This document shows, one piece after another, positions 35,513-43,428 of a stretch of 64,000 nucleotides of DNA. Positions within the stretch are counted from its first letter, which is position 1; every line of letters starts with the position of its first letter. Below the pieces are notes generated by a model that saw only the letters and a list, made by a program, of their open reading frames with translations, did not search any database and was not told the DNA's origin. The position numbers and the translations under genes are program-made. This DNA comes from Armatimonadota bacterium (lineage in GTDB: Bacteria; Sysuimicrobiota; Sysuimicrobiia; Sysuimicrobiales; Kaftiobacteriaceae): contig JAVKHY010000004.1 of assembly GCA_031459765.1 (NCBI GenBank), forward strand, positions 186,001-250,000, read 5' to 3'.

Positions 35513-36765
35513 GGCGCCGTCCCCTCCTGGCTCTGCCCGCCTTCGTCGCGGTCCTCCTGGCCGTCCTGGCCGGAGCGCTGGTTGCCCAGCCGCTGCCGGC
35601 GGCGTCGCCGGCTGCGGTCCTGGAGCACCTGCGGATCCTCAGCCAGCAGAACGGACCGCGCGCGGCGGGGACTCCGGGAGATCTGCGGGCCGTCGATTAC
35701 GTGGCGGGGGAACTGGCCCGGATCGGCTACGCCGTGGAGCGGCAACCATTCCCCTTCCAGTACTTCGAAGAAACCCAACCTCCGCTGCTCACGGTGGTGG
35801 GGGAGGCTCCGCGGCGGCTGGCGCCCTCGACGATGCTGTACTCGGCCTCCACTCCGGAGGAAGGCATCGAAGCCGAGGTCGTCGCCGCCGGGCTGGGCCG
35901 CCCGGCCGACTTCTCAGGTCTCCGGGTGGAGGGGAAGATCGTCCTGGTCCAGCGGGGGGAGATCTTCTTCCGCGACAAGGTGGCCAACGCCGCCGCGGCG
36001 GGAGCGCTGGCGGTGCTGATCGTCAACAACCAGCCGGGGGGCGCCGTGGTGGGCACCTTGATGGCTCCGGCCAAGCTCCCCGCCGTGGCCATTTCGCAGG
36101 ACGAGGGCCAGGACCTCCTGCGGCGGCTCGCCGCCGGTCCGGTGCGGGTCCGGCTCGTCGTGCGCACCATCTCCGAGGAACGGATCAGTATGAACGTCAT
36201 CGGCGTCAGGCGCGGCACGGCGCTGCCCGGCGAGGTGGTGGTGGTGGGCGCCCACCGGGACTCGGTGCCGACCAGTCCGGGGGCCAACGACAACGCCTCC
36301 GGCACCGCGGCCCTGCTGGAGGCGGGGAGGCTGCTGGCCGGGGTGCGCACCGCCCGCACCGTGCACGTCGTGGCCTTCGGCGCGGAGGAGCTGGGGCTGA
36401 TCGGCTCCCGCTTCTACGCGCAGCATCCCCCCGGACGGATCGTGGGAATGGTGAACCTGGATATGGTGGGCCGCGGGGTGCTGTCCGTCGGGAACTCCAG
36501 CGACGACACCACGCTGGTCGACCTCGCCGAACGGATCGCGGCCCGGCTGCAGCTCCCGGTGGCGAGGTTCAAACTGCGCAGCGGCGCCAGCGACCACGCC
36601 GCCTTCGAGGAAATCGGCGTGCCCGCCGTCTTCATCCACACCGGCGACGACCCGGCGATCCACACGCCGAACGACATCGTCGACCGCATCGATCCCCTCC
36701 TGGTGGCCAGGGCGGCGACGCTCGCCGCCCACGTCGCGCTGGAGGTCGCCGGCCCGTCGCGCTAA
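35509..36765 (+). CDS. Secreted M28-family zinc aminopeptidase with PA domain
   Basis: 418 aa. N-terminal signal peptide (basic RRRP, then a hydrophobic LPAFVAVLLAVLAGALVA core, cleavage near AQPLPA). A protease-associated (PA) domain lies at about 110-220. The M28 zinc ligands are visible: His in VGAHRDSV, bridging Asp in GANDNASG, Glu pair in AEELGLIG, Asp in NLDMVG, His in PAIHTPND. GTG 35509 overlaps the preceding stop. It likely degrades extracellular peptides. It overlaps the converging CNNM gene by four bases. Confidence 0.92.
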   Translation: MRRRPLLALPAFVAVLLAVLAGALVAQPLPAASPAAVLEHLRILSQQNGPRAAGTPGDLRAVDYVAGELARIGYAVERQPFPFQYFEETQPPLLTVVGEAPRRLAPSTMLYSASTPEEGIEAEVVAAGLGRPADFSGLRVEGKIVLVQRGEIFFRDKVANAAAAGALAVLIVNNQPGGAVVGTLMAPAKLPAVAISQDEGQDLLRRLAAGPVRVRLVVRTISEERISMNVIGVRRGTALPGEVVVVGAHRDSVPTSPGANDNASGTAALLEAGRLLAGVRTARTVHVVAFGAEELGLIGSRFYAQHPPGRIVGMVNLDMVGRGVLSVGNSSDDTTLVDLAERIAARLQLPVARFKLRSGASDHAAFEEIGVPAVFIHTGDDPAIHTPNDIVDRIDPLLVARAATLAAHVALEVAGPSR

Positions 36766-38069
36766 CGCTTCTCGCCGGGTTGAGGTTTCCGAATCTCGAC
36801 CCGGCCGATCCGCCGCCCCACCACGCTCTCGATGGTCACGGTCAGCCCGGCCAGGGGGAACCGCTCTCCGGCCTCGGGAATCCGGCCGAGGTGATGAAAG
36901 ATGACGCCGCCCAGCGTGGCCGCCCCCTCGGTCTCCAGGTTGACGCCGAAGACATCGCTGAGGGTCTGCAGATCGATGGTCGCATCGACGACGATCCGGT
37001 CCGGCTGCGCCAGGTAGATGAGCTTCGGCTGCGGGCGTGACTCTCCCGGAATCTCCCCGACGATCTCCTCCAGGACGTCCTCGATGGTGACGATGCCGGC
37101 CATGCTGCCGTACTCTTCGAGCACGACGGCCAGGGGCGGTTTCCCCGTGCGCATCTCCTCGAGGAGCTCGACCACCGGTTTGGTTTCCGGCACGAAAAGG
37201 ACCGGCCGCATCACGGAGGTCACGGGCGCTCCGGCCCGTCCCGCCGCGTACTCCAGCAACAGGTCTTTGGCCCGGACGCCGCCCACGACGTCCTCGGGTC
37301 CGGCGCCGAACACCGGCAGGCGGCTGAACCCGCGTTCGCGGATGATCTCCACGGCGTCAGCCACCGTCGCCGTGCCGGGCACCCCCACCACGGCCGTCCG
37401 GTGGACCATGATGTCGCCGACGACCCGGTCGGTGAGGCGGAAGACCCGCCGGACGAGCGACTCCTCCTCGTCCTCGACGACGCCGGCCCGCCGGCTCTCT
37501 CCCACCAGCATGACCAGTTCCTCGCGATCGAAGGCCACATGGCGGCCGGGTTCGGCCTGCAGCCCGAAGAGGCGCAGCGTCCGGTCGGCCAGGATGTCCA
37601 GGAGCCAGATGAAGGGCTTGAAGATCCGGGAGAAGGCGACGGTGGGCGGAACCACGACGAGGGCGACCGCCTCGGCGTTGTGCAGGGCGATGCTCTTGGG
37701 GACCAGCTCGCCGAGGATGATGTGCAGCATCGTGATGAGGAGGAAGGCCAGCGTGATGGAGGCGCTGTAGCGGAGGGCCGCCTCCCAGGGACCGGGCAGC
37801 GCGGCCAGGAGCGGGCTGAGCAGCGTGGCCACGGCCGGCTCCCCGATCCAGCCGAGACCCAGGCTGGTCATGGTGATGCCCAGCTGGGTGGCCGCCACGA
37901 AGGCCTCAGGGTCTCCGGTGGCCCGGTGCACGAGGCGGGCAAATCGCACGCCTCGCTCCGCCATGCTCGCCAGCCGCGGCCGGCGCGCCTTGGCCACGGC
38001 GAACTCCGCGGCGGCGAAGATGCCGTTGGCCGCGACGATGGCCACCACCGCAAGCACCTTGAGCACCAT
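36762..38069 (-). CDS. CNNM/CorC-type membrane protein (hemolysin C family)
   Basis: 435 aa. N-terminal CNNM transmembrane domain with about three to four spans (VLAVVAIVAANGIFAAAEFAVA, ELVPKSIALHN loop), a paired CBS module (DIMVHRTAVVGVP, MRPVLFVPETKP, EEYGSMAGIVTIEDVLEEIVG) and a C-terminal CorC/HlyC transporter-associated domain. The family exports or senses Mg2+ or related divalent ions. ATG 38069; divergent from the paa operon. Confidence 0.92.
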   Translation of the reverse strand: MVLKVLAVVAIVAANGIFAAAEFAVAKARRPRLASMAERGVRFARLVHRATGDPEAFVAATQLGITMTSLGLGWIGEPAVATLLSPLLAALPGPWEAALRYSASITLAFLLITMLHIILGELVPKSIALHNAEAVALVVVPPTVAFSRIFKPFIWLLDILADRTLRLFGLQAEPGRHVAFDREELVMLVGESRRAGVVEDEEESLVRRVFRLTDRVVGDIMVHRTAVVGVPGTATVADAVEIIRERGFSRLPVFGAGPEDVVGGVRAKDLLLEYAAGRAGAPVTSVMRPVLFVPETKPVVELLEEMRTGKPPLAVVLEEYGSMAGIVTIEDVLEEIVGEIPGESRPQPKLIYLAQPDRIVVDATIDLQTLSDVFGVNLETEGAATLGGVIFHHLGRIPEAGERFPLAGLTVTIESVVGRRIGRVEIRKPQPGEKR

Positions 38070-38125
38070 AGTATTCCCTCCGCCATCGATGCTTCCCCGC
38101 CGCCGGCAGCGCTCCTCTCCGCACC

Positions 38126-38155
38126 TTGACGCTGTCTTCGCCGCGAGGCTACAAT
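38126..38155 (+). promoter_or_regulatory. Sigma-A promoter of the paa operon
   Basis: TTGACG at 38126-38131, an 18-base spacer and TACAAT at 38150-38155. Predicted start near 38162, 66 bases ahead of the paaA ATG. No PaaR-like palindrome was recognised. Confidence 0.8.
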
Positions 38156-38227
38156 CGGGGCAACGCGCGCTCCGCGATGATGTCCGTCTGCCGTGCGCCC
38201 GCCGGAGCGTGCGCCCACCGGAGGCCG

Positions 38228-39166
38228 ATGACGCAGCCGAGTGGCCCGGACGATCCCGAGAAGCTGGCCGCCTTCGAGGCGAAGCTGGCCTCAGGCGAGC
38301 GCATCGAGGCCGGAGAGTGGATGCCGGCCCAGTACCGATTTGAGTGCCTCCGCCTCATCCAGATGCACGCCAACTCCGAGCTGATGGGCGCCCTGCCGGA
38401 GCGGGAGTGGATTCCGCGGGCCCCGACCCTGGCGCGGAAGATGGCGTTGGTAGCCAAGGTGCAGGATGAAGTAGGCCACGCCCAGCTCCTCTACCGGGTG
38501 GCCGAGGACCTGGGCAAGCCCCGGGCCCAGATGCTGGAAGACCTCCTCAGCGGGAAGAGCAAGTTCCACAACGTCTTCCACTACCCTGCGGAGACCTGGG
38601 CGGACGTGGCCGTGATCCAGGTCTTCGTGGACGGCGCGGCGATGCAGACCCAGGGGGCGCTGCGGTCCTGCAGCTACGCCCCGTACGCGCGCGTCTTGAA
38701 GCGCATCTGCTACGAAGAAGACTTTCACATCCGCCTGGGGCTCGACGTCTACAAGACGCTGGCCGAGGGCACGGCGGGCCAGCGGGCGATGCTGCAGGAC
38801 GCCCTCGACCGGTGGTGGCAGCCCATCATGCACTTCTTCGGGCCGCGGGACCAGGCCTCACCGCATCTGGAGACGATGATGCGCTGGCGGATCAAGGTGA
38901 AGACCAACGACGAACTCCGCCAGCAGTTCCTGCGCCAGTTCGTGCCGCTCATTGTCGACTACGGCCTGCGGCTGCCGGACCCCCGGCTGAAGTGGAACGA
39001 GGCCGAGCAGCGCTACGACTACAGCGAGCCGGACTGGGAGGAATTCAAGCGTGTGATCCGGGGCGAAGGACCGAAGACGGCGGCCCGGCTCCGCCTGCGC
39101 AACGACTACTGGAACCAGCATGCCTGGGTGCGCGAGGCAATGACGGCCTGGGGGAGGGCGGCATGA
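38228..39166 (+). CDS. paaA: Phenylacetyl-CoA 1,2-epoxidase catalytic subunit PaaA
   Basis: 312 aa. Di-iron catalytic subunit that epoxidises phenylacetyl-CoA, starting aerobic phenylacetate breakdown. The di-iron ligand motifs VQDEVGHAQLLYRVAED and CYEEDFHIRLGLDV (each ExxH) are clear, and KSKFHNVFHYPAETWADVAV is typical. ATG 38228 has GGAGG seven bases upstream. It overlaps the DinB-like gene by ATGA. Confidence 0.95.
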   Translation: MTQPSGPDDPEKLAAFEAKLASGERIEAGEWMPAQYRFECLRLIQMHANSELMGALPEREWIPRAPTLARKMALVAKVQDEVGHAQLLYRVAEDLGKPRAQMLEDLLSGKSKFHNVFHYPAETWADVAVIQVFVDGAAMQTQGALRSCSYAPYARVLKRICYEEDFHIRLGLDVYKTLAEGTAGQRAMLQDALDRWWQPIMHFFGPRDQASPHLETMMRWRIKVKTNDELRQQFLRQFVPLIVDYGLRLPDPRLKWNEAEQRYDYSEPDWEEFKRVIRGEGPKTAARLRLRNDYWNQHAWVREAMTAWGRAA

Positions 39167-39699
39167 CGGGGAGGGAGGAGGGGTTCACGCCGATCGCGTT
39201 CTACGAGTACCTGGTGGTCGCGCGGCGGAAGCTGCTGGAGTGGGTCCGGCCGCTGACGCTGGAGCAGTACACGAAGGAGTTCCCCTTCGGCCGGAGGACG
39301 GTGCGCGACACCCTGGTGGAGATCCCCTTGGCCGAATGGTCGTATGGGACGCGGCTGGCCGGCGAACCGATGCCCGCCTCGCGCGAGGGGCATCCCTTCA
39401 CCCGGTTCTACTCGACCGCGTTCGCGCCGCTGGAAGCGGCCTGGGAGGAGCTCGCCGACCGCACGCGGCGCATCCTGCGCGAGGAACGCGACTGGGGCCG
39501 CAGGATCGAGTACCGGACGGTCGGCACGACACCGCCGATGCAGATCCGCACCACGGCGGCGGGGGTGGCGATCCAGATGATGACGCACGAGGTGCACCAC
39601 CGCGCCCAGGTCATGGCCATGTTGCGGCAGCTGGGGGCGAACGCTCAGAACCTCGATTACTCCATCCTGATGTTCGAGCGGCGCGAGCTTCCGGCCTAG
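39163..39699 (+). CDS. DinB-like (YfiT) four-helix protein within the paa operon
   Basis: 178 aa. Four-helix-bundle DinB superfamily: FYEYLVVARRKLLEWVRPLT first helix and MMTHEVHHRAQVMAMLRQLG carrying the conserved His pair. The third metal His expected in the second helix is not obvious (IPLAEWSYG instead of an H-containing HxxxxxxW pattern), so metal binding may be altered. Family members act as thiol-dependent transferases or isomerases (bacillithiol or mycothiol). ATGA overlap with paaA and six-base spacing to paaB show it is part of this operon; a thiol-conjugating or epoxide-detoxifying role is a hypothesis. Confidence 0.82.
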   Translation: MTGREEGFTPIAFYEYLVVARRKLLEWVRPLTLEQYTKEFPFGRRTVRDTLVEIPLAEWSYGTRLAGEPMPASREGHPFTRFYSTAFAPLEAAWEELADRTRRILREERDWGRRIEYRTVGTTPPMQIRTTAAGVAIQMMTHEVHHRAQVMAMLRQLGANAQNLDYSILMFERRELPA

Positions 39700-39704
39700 G
39701 GGCG

Positions 39705-40043
39705 ATGCCGATGCCGGCCCTCCCTGACCTGCTGGGCATGGCGGCCGACCAGGCCGCGCGCATCTACGCCGTCTTCCGCCAGGACACCAAGATCGACCCG
39801 CACGTCCACGTCGGCGAGGTACAGGCGACGGACGCGGAGATGGCGCTGGTCCTGGCCAAAGAGCAGTTCGCGCGCCGCGACCCGTGCGTCAACCTCTGGG
39901 TCGTGTCCCTCCGGGACATCGCGGCCACGGCCTATGACGACGCCGATCTCTTCGAACCGTCCACCGACAAGAGCTACCGCTTCGGCGGGTCGTATCGGGA
40001 GCAGCAGCGGATCATGCGGGCCAGGCGCCGGGAGAGCCGATGA
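39705..40043 (+). CDS. paaB: Phenylacetyl-CoA epoxidase structural subunit PaaB
   Basis: 112 aa. Small scaffold subunit. Conserved VHVGEVQATDAEMALVLAKEQF and RRDPCVNLWVVSLRDI. ATG 39705 (or 39711). It overlaps paaC by ATGA. Confidence 0.93.
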   Translation: MPMPALPDLLGMAADQAARIYAVFRQDTKIDPHVHVGEVQATDAEMALVLAKEQFARRDPCVNLWVVSLRDIAATAYDDADLFEPSTDKSYRFGGSYREQQRIMRARRRESR

Positions 40044-40840
40044 TGAACCCGGCGGGCAGCCCCGTCCTGGAACAGGCCGACCTCCGCGCGTCCCTGGCGG
40101 CCTACCTGCTGGCCCTGGCCGACGACGAACTGATCCTGGGGCACCGGCACTCCGAGTGGACGGGACTGGCGCCGGACATCGAGTCGGACGTGGCCCTGTC
40201 GTCGGTGGCGCAGGAGGAGCTGGGGCACGCCCGGCTGTTCTACGAGCGGGCCTGCGACTTGCGGGGCGGCACCCCCGACACCCTGGCCTACGGCCGGAGC
40301 GCCGGGGAGTTCCGCAACGCCGTGCTGGTCGAACGCCCCAACGGCGACTGGGCGTTTACGATCGTGCGGATGTTCCTCTACGATCGTGCCGACGCCGTCC
40401 GGCTTGAGGCGCTGGCCGCCGGTCCGGTCGCGCCCCTGGCCCAGCTGGCCGCGGCGCTGCGCCGCGAGGAGAAGTACCATCTCCTGTACGGTGAGCAGTG
40501 GCTGCGCCGCCTGGCCGGTGCGACGCCGGAGAGCCGCGGCCGGGTGCAGAAGGCGCTGGAGGCGGCGTGGCCGGGAGCGGAGGCGCTGTTCGAGCCCGTG
40601 GAGGGGCAGGATGTCCTGACCGCGGCCGGGGTGATGGCCATCGGATCGGAGGACCAGCGCCGGCGCTGGCGGGCGCAGGTGACGCCGGTCCTGGAGTCCG
40701 CGGGGCTGCGGGTGCCCGCCCACCCCGGTGAACACCGGCCGGAGCCCAACGGTCGGGCCGGCGGCCACACCGCGGACCTGCAACTGTTGCTGGAGGAGAT
40801 GACGTCGGTCTGGCGCAGCGAGCCGGGAGTCCGATGGTGA
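40040..40840 (+). CDS. paaC: Phenylacetyl-CoA epoxidase structural subunit PaaC
   Basis: 266 aa. Inactive ferritin-like partner of PaaA, needed to form the heterodimer. Motifs SSVAQEELGHARLFYERACD and REEKYHLLYGEQWLRRL. Starts MMN at 40040. It overlaps paaD by seven bases. Confidence 0.94.
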   Translation: MMNPAGSPVLEQADLRASLAAYLLALADDELILGHRHSEWTGLAPDIESDVALSSVAQEELGHARLFYERACDLRGGTPDTLAYGRSAGEFRNAVLVERPNGDWAFTIVRMFLYDRADAVRLEALAAGPVAPLAQLAAALRREEKYHLLYGEQWLRRLAGATPESRGRVQKALEAAWPGAEALFEPVEGQDVLTAAGVMAIGSEDQRRRWRAQVTPVLESAGLRVPAHPGEHRPEPNGRAGGHTADLQLLLEEMTSVWRSEPGVRW

Positions 40841-41313
40841 CTCAACCCACCGCCACCGAACGCGCCGTGTGGGAGGCCCTGGAGACCATCGAGGATCCGG
40901 AGCTGCCCATCGCCATCACCGATCTGGGGCTGATCGGCGGGGTCCGGGTGGACGCCGGAACCGTGCAGGTGACCCTCGTGCCGACCTTCTCCGCCTGCCC
41001 GGCGATCGGCGTGATCCGCGAGGAGATCCGCAGCCGGCTCCTGGCCCTGCCGGGGGTGCGCACCGTGGAGGTGGACCTCGCCTTCGCCGAACCGTGGACG
41101 ATGTCCCGCATGAGCGAGCGCGGCCGAGCCCGGCTGATCCACCACGGCCTGAGCGTCCCCGCGCGTCACGGGGGTGGGGGAGTGGAGTGCCCCTTCTGCG
41201 GTTCCACCAATACCACCCTGGAGAACCCCTTCGGCCCGACCCTGTGCCGGGCCATCTACTACTGTCTGGACTGCCGGAACCCCATCGAGCGGTTCCGCCC
41301 ACCGGCAGACTGA
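40834..41313 (+). CDS. paaD: PaaD / MIP18-family iron-sulfur assembly protein
   Basis: 159 aa. N-terminal MIP18 domain (TIEDPELPIAITDLGLI and FSACPAIGVI with the conserved Cys) and a C-terminal zinc-ribbon-like part with ECPFCGST and YYCLDC pairs. In other bacteria PaaD helps mature the [2Fe-2S] cluster of reductase PaaE, yet no paaE is next to it here. Confidence 0.92.
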   Translation: MVTQPTATERAVWEALETIEDPELPIAITDLGLIGGVRVDAGTVQVTLVPTFSACPAIGVIREEIRSRLLALPGVRTVEVDLAFAEPWTMSRMSERGRARLIHHGLSVPARHGGGGVECPFCGSTNTTLENPFGPTLCRAIYYCLDCRNPIERFRPPAD

Positions 41314-41340
41314 CGCACTCTACCCTGGAGGAGTCCGGCA

Positions 41341-41547
41341 ATGAAGGTCACGCGCGAGCGCCTGCTGGATCGGAACGGCCGGCCCCTGGTGCCCGGGACG
41401 AAGGTGAAGGTGACCGGGGAGACGGGCCAGCCCGAGGGGACCGTCGTCCGGGTCCTCGACGACTACGCCGTCCTCACCGTCGTCATCCCCGAGGGCAGGG
41501 GGCAGGTCGAGCGGATGTACCGCGTCGCCGACGTGGAGGCGATCTGA
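41341..41547 (+). CDS. Small KOW-like hypothetical protein ending the paa operon
   Basis: 68 aa, ATG 41341 after CTGGAGGAG. Basic N-terminus then a beta-rich region (GTKVKVTGETGQ, EGTVVRVLDDYAVLTVVI) resembling a KOW or SH3-like barrel. No function recognised; its spacing of 27 bases from paaD suggests it belongs to the same transcript. Confidence 0.7.
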   Translation: MKVTRERLLDRNGRPLVPGTKVKVTGETGQPEGTVVRVLDDYAVLTVVIPEGRGQVERMYRVADVEAI

Positions 41548-41550
41548 GCG

Positions 41551-41734
41551 AAGCAGTTTACTTTACATAACGGACATTATCGGAAGTTGCCGGGACGGCA
41601 ACCGACAGCCCCGGGCCGGGCGTGTGACCCGCCGACGCCGCCGTGCAGAGCGCCGGCTGCGATGACCTGGTTGGGCCGGGTGCACTCTGGCCGGCCAAAG
41701 TTCAGACCGGTGCACTCGGGGCGGCCAGAGTCAG
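41551..41734. repeat. Degenerate tandem repeat and AT-rich scar, possible IS end
   Basis: About 180 bases with no gene. 41551-41590 is unusually AT-rich for this genome (GTTTACTTTACATAACGGAC and onward). 41677-41734 holds two ~28-base imperfect direct copies built on GTGCACTC(T/G)GG(C/G)CGGCCA(A/G)AGTtCAG, the second running into the ClpP-like gene end. Short repeats of this type occur at IS21-like ends; here no transposase remains. Confidence 0.45.
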
Positions 41735-42297
41735 ATCGCGGGCCCGCTCTCTCTGGCAATGACCCGATCGATGAGGCCGTAGGCGCAGGCTTCCTCGGCG
41801 CTGAGCCACAGCCCGTGCTCCGTGTCCCGCTCGATGCGCTCCAGCGGCTGGCCGGTGTGGCGCGCGAGGAGTTCGTTCATTTGCCGGCAAAGCCGCCGCA
41901 GGGCGGCGGATTGGGCGTCCAGTTCCCTGGAACTTCCATAAAACTTCCCGCGGGGGTGCTGGAGGAGGATGCGGCCTGAGGGTAGCGACAGTCGACGGCC
42001 CGGCTGGCCCGCAGCCAGGAGCAGCGCCGCCCCTCCGGCCGCCGTCCCGCTGCAGAGGGTTCCTACAGGGGCCTGGAGCGTCTGCAGGATGTCGTAGACG
42101 GCAAGCGCCGCCGCCAGCTCCGCCTGGGCGCAGTTGATCCGCACTGTGATGCCGGCGGTCGGGTCCTGCGACTCCAGGTGCAGTAACTGCGCAATAATCA
42201 GATCGGCCGCGACACCGTCGAGCGGGCTGCGGATGAAGACGACGCGCCGCCCGAGCAGCCGGTGGAAGATGTCAGGAACTTCGTGGGAAGAACTCAT
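41731..42297 (-). CDS. ClpP homologue with lost catalytic residues (ClpR-like)
   Basis: 188 aa. Overall ClpP fold: VYDILQTLQAPVGTLCSG, RQMNELLARHTGQPLERIE and SAEEACAYGLIDRVIA match ClpP closely. The active site does not: the catalytic Ser of AASMGA is Gly88 in TAAGGAALLLAAG, the catalytic His of MIHQP is Gln113 (LLQHP, with a His at 114), and the oxyanion INSPGG is INCAQAEL. Asp158 in ERDTE remains. It is thus a pseudoprotease, like cyanobacterial and plastid ClpR, probably forming mixed rings with an active ClpP encoded elsewhere. It is divergent from lexA. Confidence 0.85.
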   Translation of the reverse strand: MSSSHEVPDIFHRLLGRRVVFIRSPLDGVAADLIIAQLLHLESQDPTAGITVRINCAQAELAAALAVYDILQTLQAPVGTLCSGTAAGGAALLLAAGQPGRRLSLPSGRILLQHPRGKFYGSSRELDAQSAALRRLCRQMNELLARHTGQPLERIERDTEHGLWLSAEEACAYGLIDRVIARESGPAI

Positions 42298-42364
42298 CGC
42301 CCCGTCTCGAATCCATCCGCTCCGTTGCCCTCGGCTTCGTTATCCCCGGCTCCGGCGCCGGGCA

Positions 42365-42404
42365 CGAACAGGTGTTTGCTGACACGCCGGGGGCGTGCTA
42401 TAAT
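42365..42404 (+). promoter_or_regulatory. lexA promoter with overlapping LexA box
   Basis: CGAACAGGTGTTTG at 42365-42378 fits the Gram-positive LexA consensus CGAACRNRYGTTYG at every position. It overlaps a -35 TTGCTG (42376-42381), followed after exactly 17 bases by TATAAT (42399-42404). LexA bound here would block polymerase, giving negative autoregulation. The spacer also holds the short inverted repeat CACGCC/GGCGTG. Confidence 0.9.
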
Positions 42405-42437
42405 GCCTCCGCACGTCGGGCAGCCGGAGGCGCATCG

Positions 42438-43052
42438 ATGGGCAAGGGACTGACGCGGCGACAGAGGGAGATCCTGACCTTCATCCAGCGCTTCACCGAC
42501 GCGCACGGGTATCCGCCCTCCGTGCGCGAGATCGGCCAGGCCCTGGGCCTGACCAGCAGCTCGACGGTTCACAGCCACCTCTCCGCACTGGAGAAGAAGG
42601 GCTACCTGCGGCGTGACCCGAGCAAGCCGCGGGCGCTGGAGATCCTCAAGGACGAGCGGGAGATTCCCTCCAAGAAGGTCGTCCCCCTCCCCGTCGTCGG
42701 GCACGTCACGGCCGGGCTGCCGATCCTGGCGCAACAGAACATCGAGGACTACTTCCCGCTTCCCCAGGAGTTTGTCCGATCCGAAGACTGCTTCATCCTC
42801 AAAGTCCGCGGCGACAGCATGATCGACGCCGGCATCTACGACGGCGACCTGCTGGTGGTCCGCCGGCAGCCCACGGCCAAGGACCGCGATATCGTCGTGG
42901 CCCGCCTGGAGGATGAAGCCACGGTCAAGCGCTTCTTCCGCGAGAACGGTCGCGTCCGCCTGCAACCGGAGAACCCCCGGATGGAGCCCATCTACGCCCG
43001 CGACGTCACCATCGAGGGCGTGGCGCTGGCCGTGATCAGGAAGCTGAACTGA
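42438..43052 (+). CDS. lexA: SOS repressor LexA
   Basis: 204 aa. N-terminal winged HTH (YPPSVREIGQALGLTSSSTVHSH), the self-cleavage Ala-Gly in VGHVTAGLPILAQ, catalytic Ser in VRGDSMIDAGIYDGD and Lys in DEATVKRFF. ATG 42438 with GGAGG upstream. It represses DNA-damage genes until RecA-stimulated autocleavage. It ends overlapping the opposite-strand retropepsin gene by 17 bases. Confidence 0.96.
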   Translation: MGKGLTRRQREILTFIQRFTDAHGYPPSVREIGQALGLTSSSTVHSHLSALEKKGYLRRDPSKPRALEILKDEREIPSKKVVPLPVVGHVTAGLPILAQQNIEDYFPLPQEFVRSEDCFILKVRGDSMIDAGIYDGDLLVVRRQPTAKDRDIVVARLEDEATVKRFFRENGRVRLQPENPRMEPIYARDVTIEGVALAVIRKLN

Positions 43053-43428
43053 CCGGCGCCTCGACGTCCAGCACGCCCGCCGGCCCCCGCAGGACCACCG
43101 TCCACCGGTTGATGATGTCCCGGCCGAGGATCGCCTCGCGGCCCAGCCCGACGACCGGGAGCGTGATGTCGCTTCCGGCGACCGAGAGGGTGGCCGCGTA
43201 GAGGGGAACGCGGACGCTGTCGCCCGTGGCTCCCCGGATCCGGACCTCTCCCGTCGCGGCAAGCCGGAGATTCCTCGCCAGTCGTTCGGGGATCACGGTG
43301 ATGTCCGCGCCCGTATCGACAATCGCCGGGACGGCCGAACTCCCCCTGCCCTGCCCGGCGCCCACCCGCACGGGCAGGACCGGGATGGACGGGTGGCGGC
43401 TCAGGTCATAGGGGAAGCGCGCCTTCAC
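43036..43428 (-). CDS. Retropepsin-like aspartyl protease domain protein
   Basis: 130 aa. A clan-AA aspartic protease domain: the active-site triplet is in VPAIVDTGADITVIPERLA, followed by a flap region and the second-half strand AILGRDIINRWTVVL typical of retropepsin-like bacterial proteins. As a single domain it should act as a homodimer. GTG 43428 overlaps the stop of the RHH gene by GTGA, so the two are translated together. No signal peptide. Confidence 0.85.
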   Translation of the reverse strand: MKARFPYDLSRHPSIPVLPVRVGAGQGRGSSAVPAIVDTGADITVIPERLARNLRLAATGEVRIRGATGDSVRVPLYAATLSVAGSDITLPVVGLGREAILGRDIINRWTVVLRGPAGVLDVEAPVSSAS

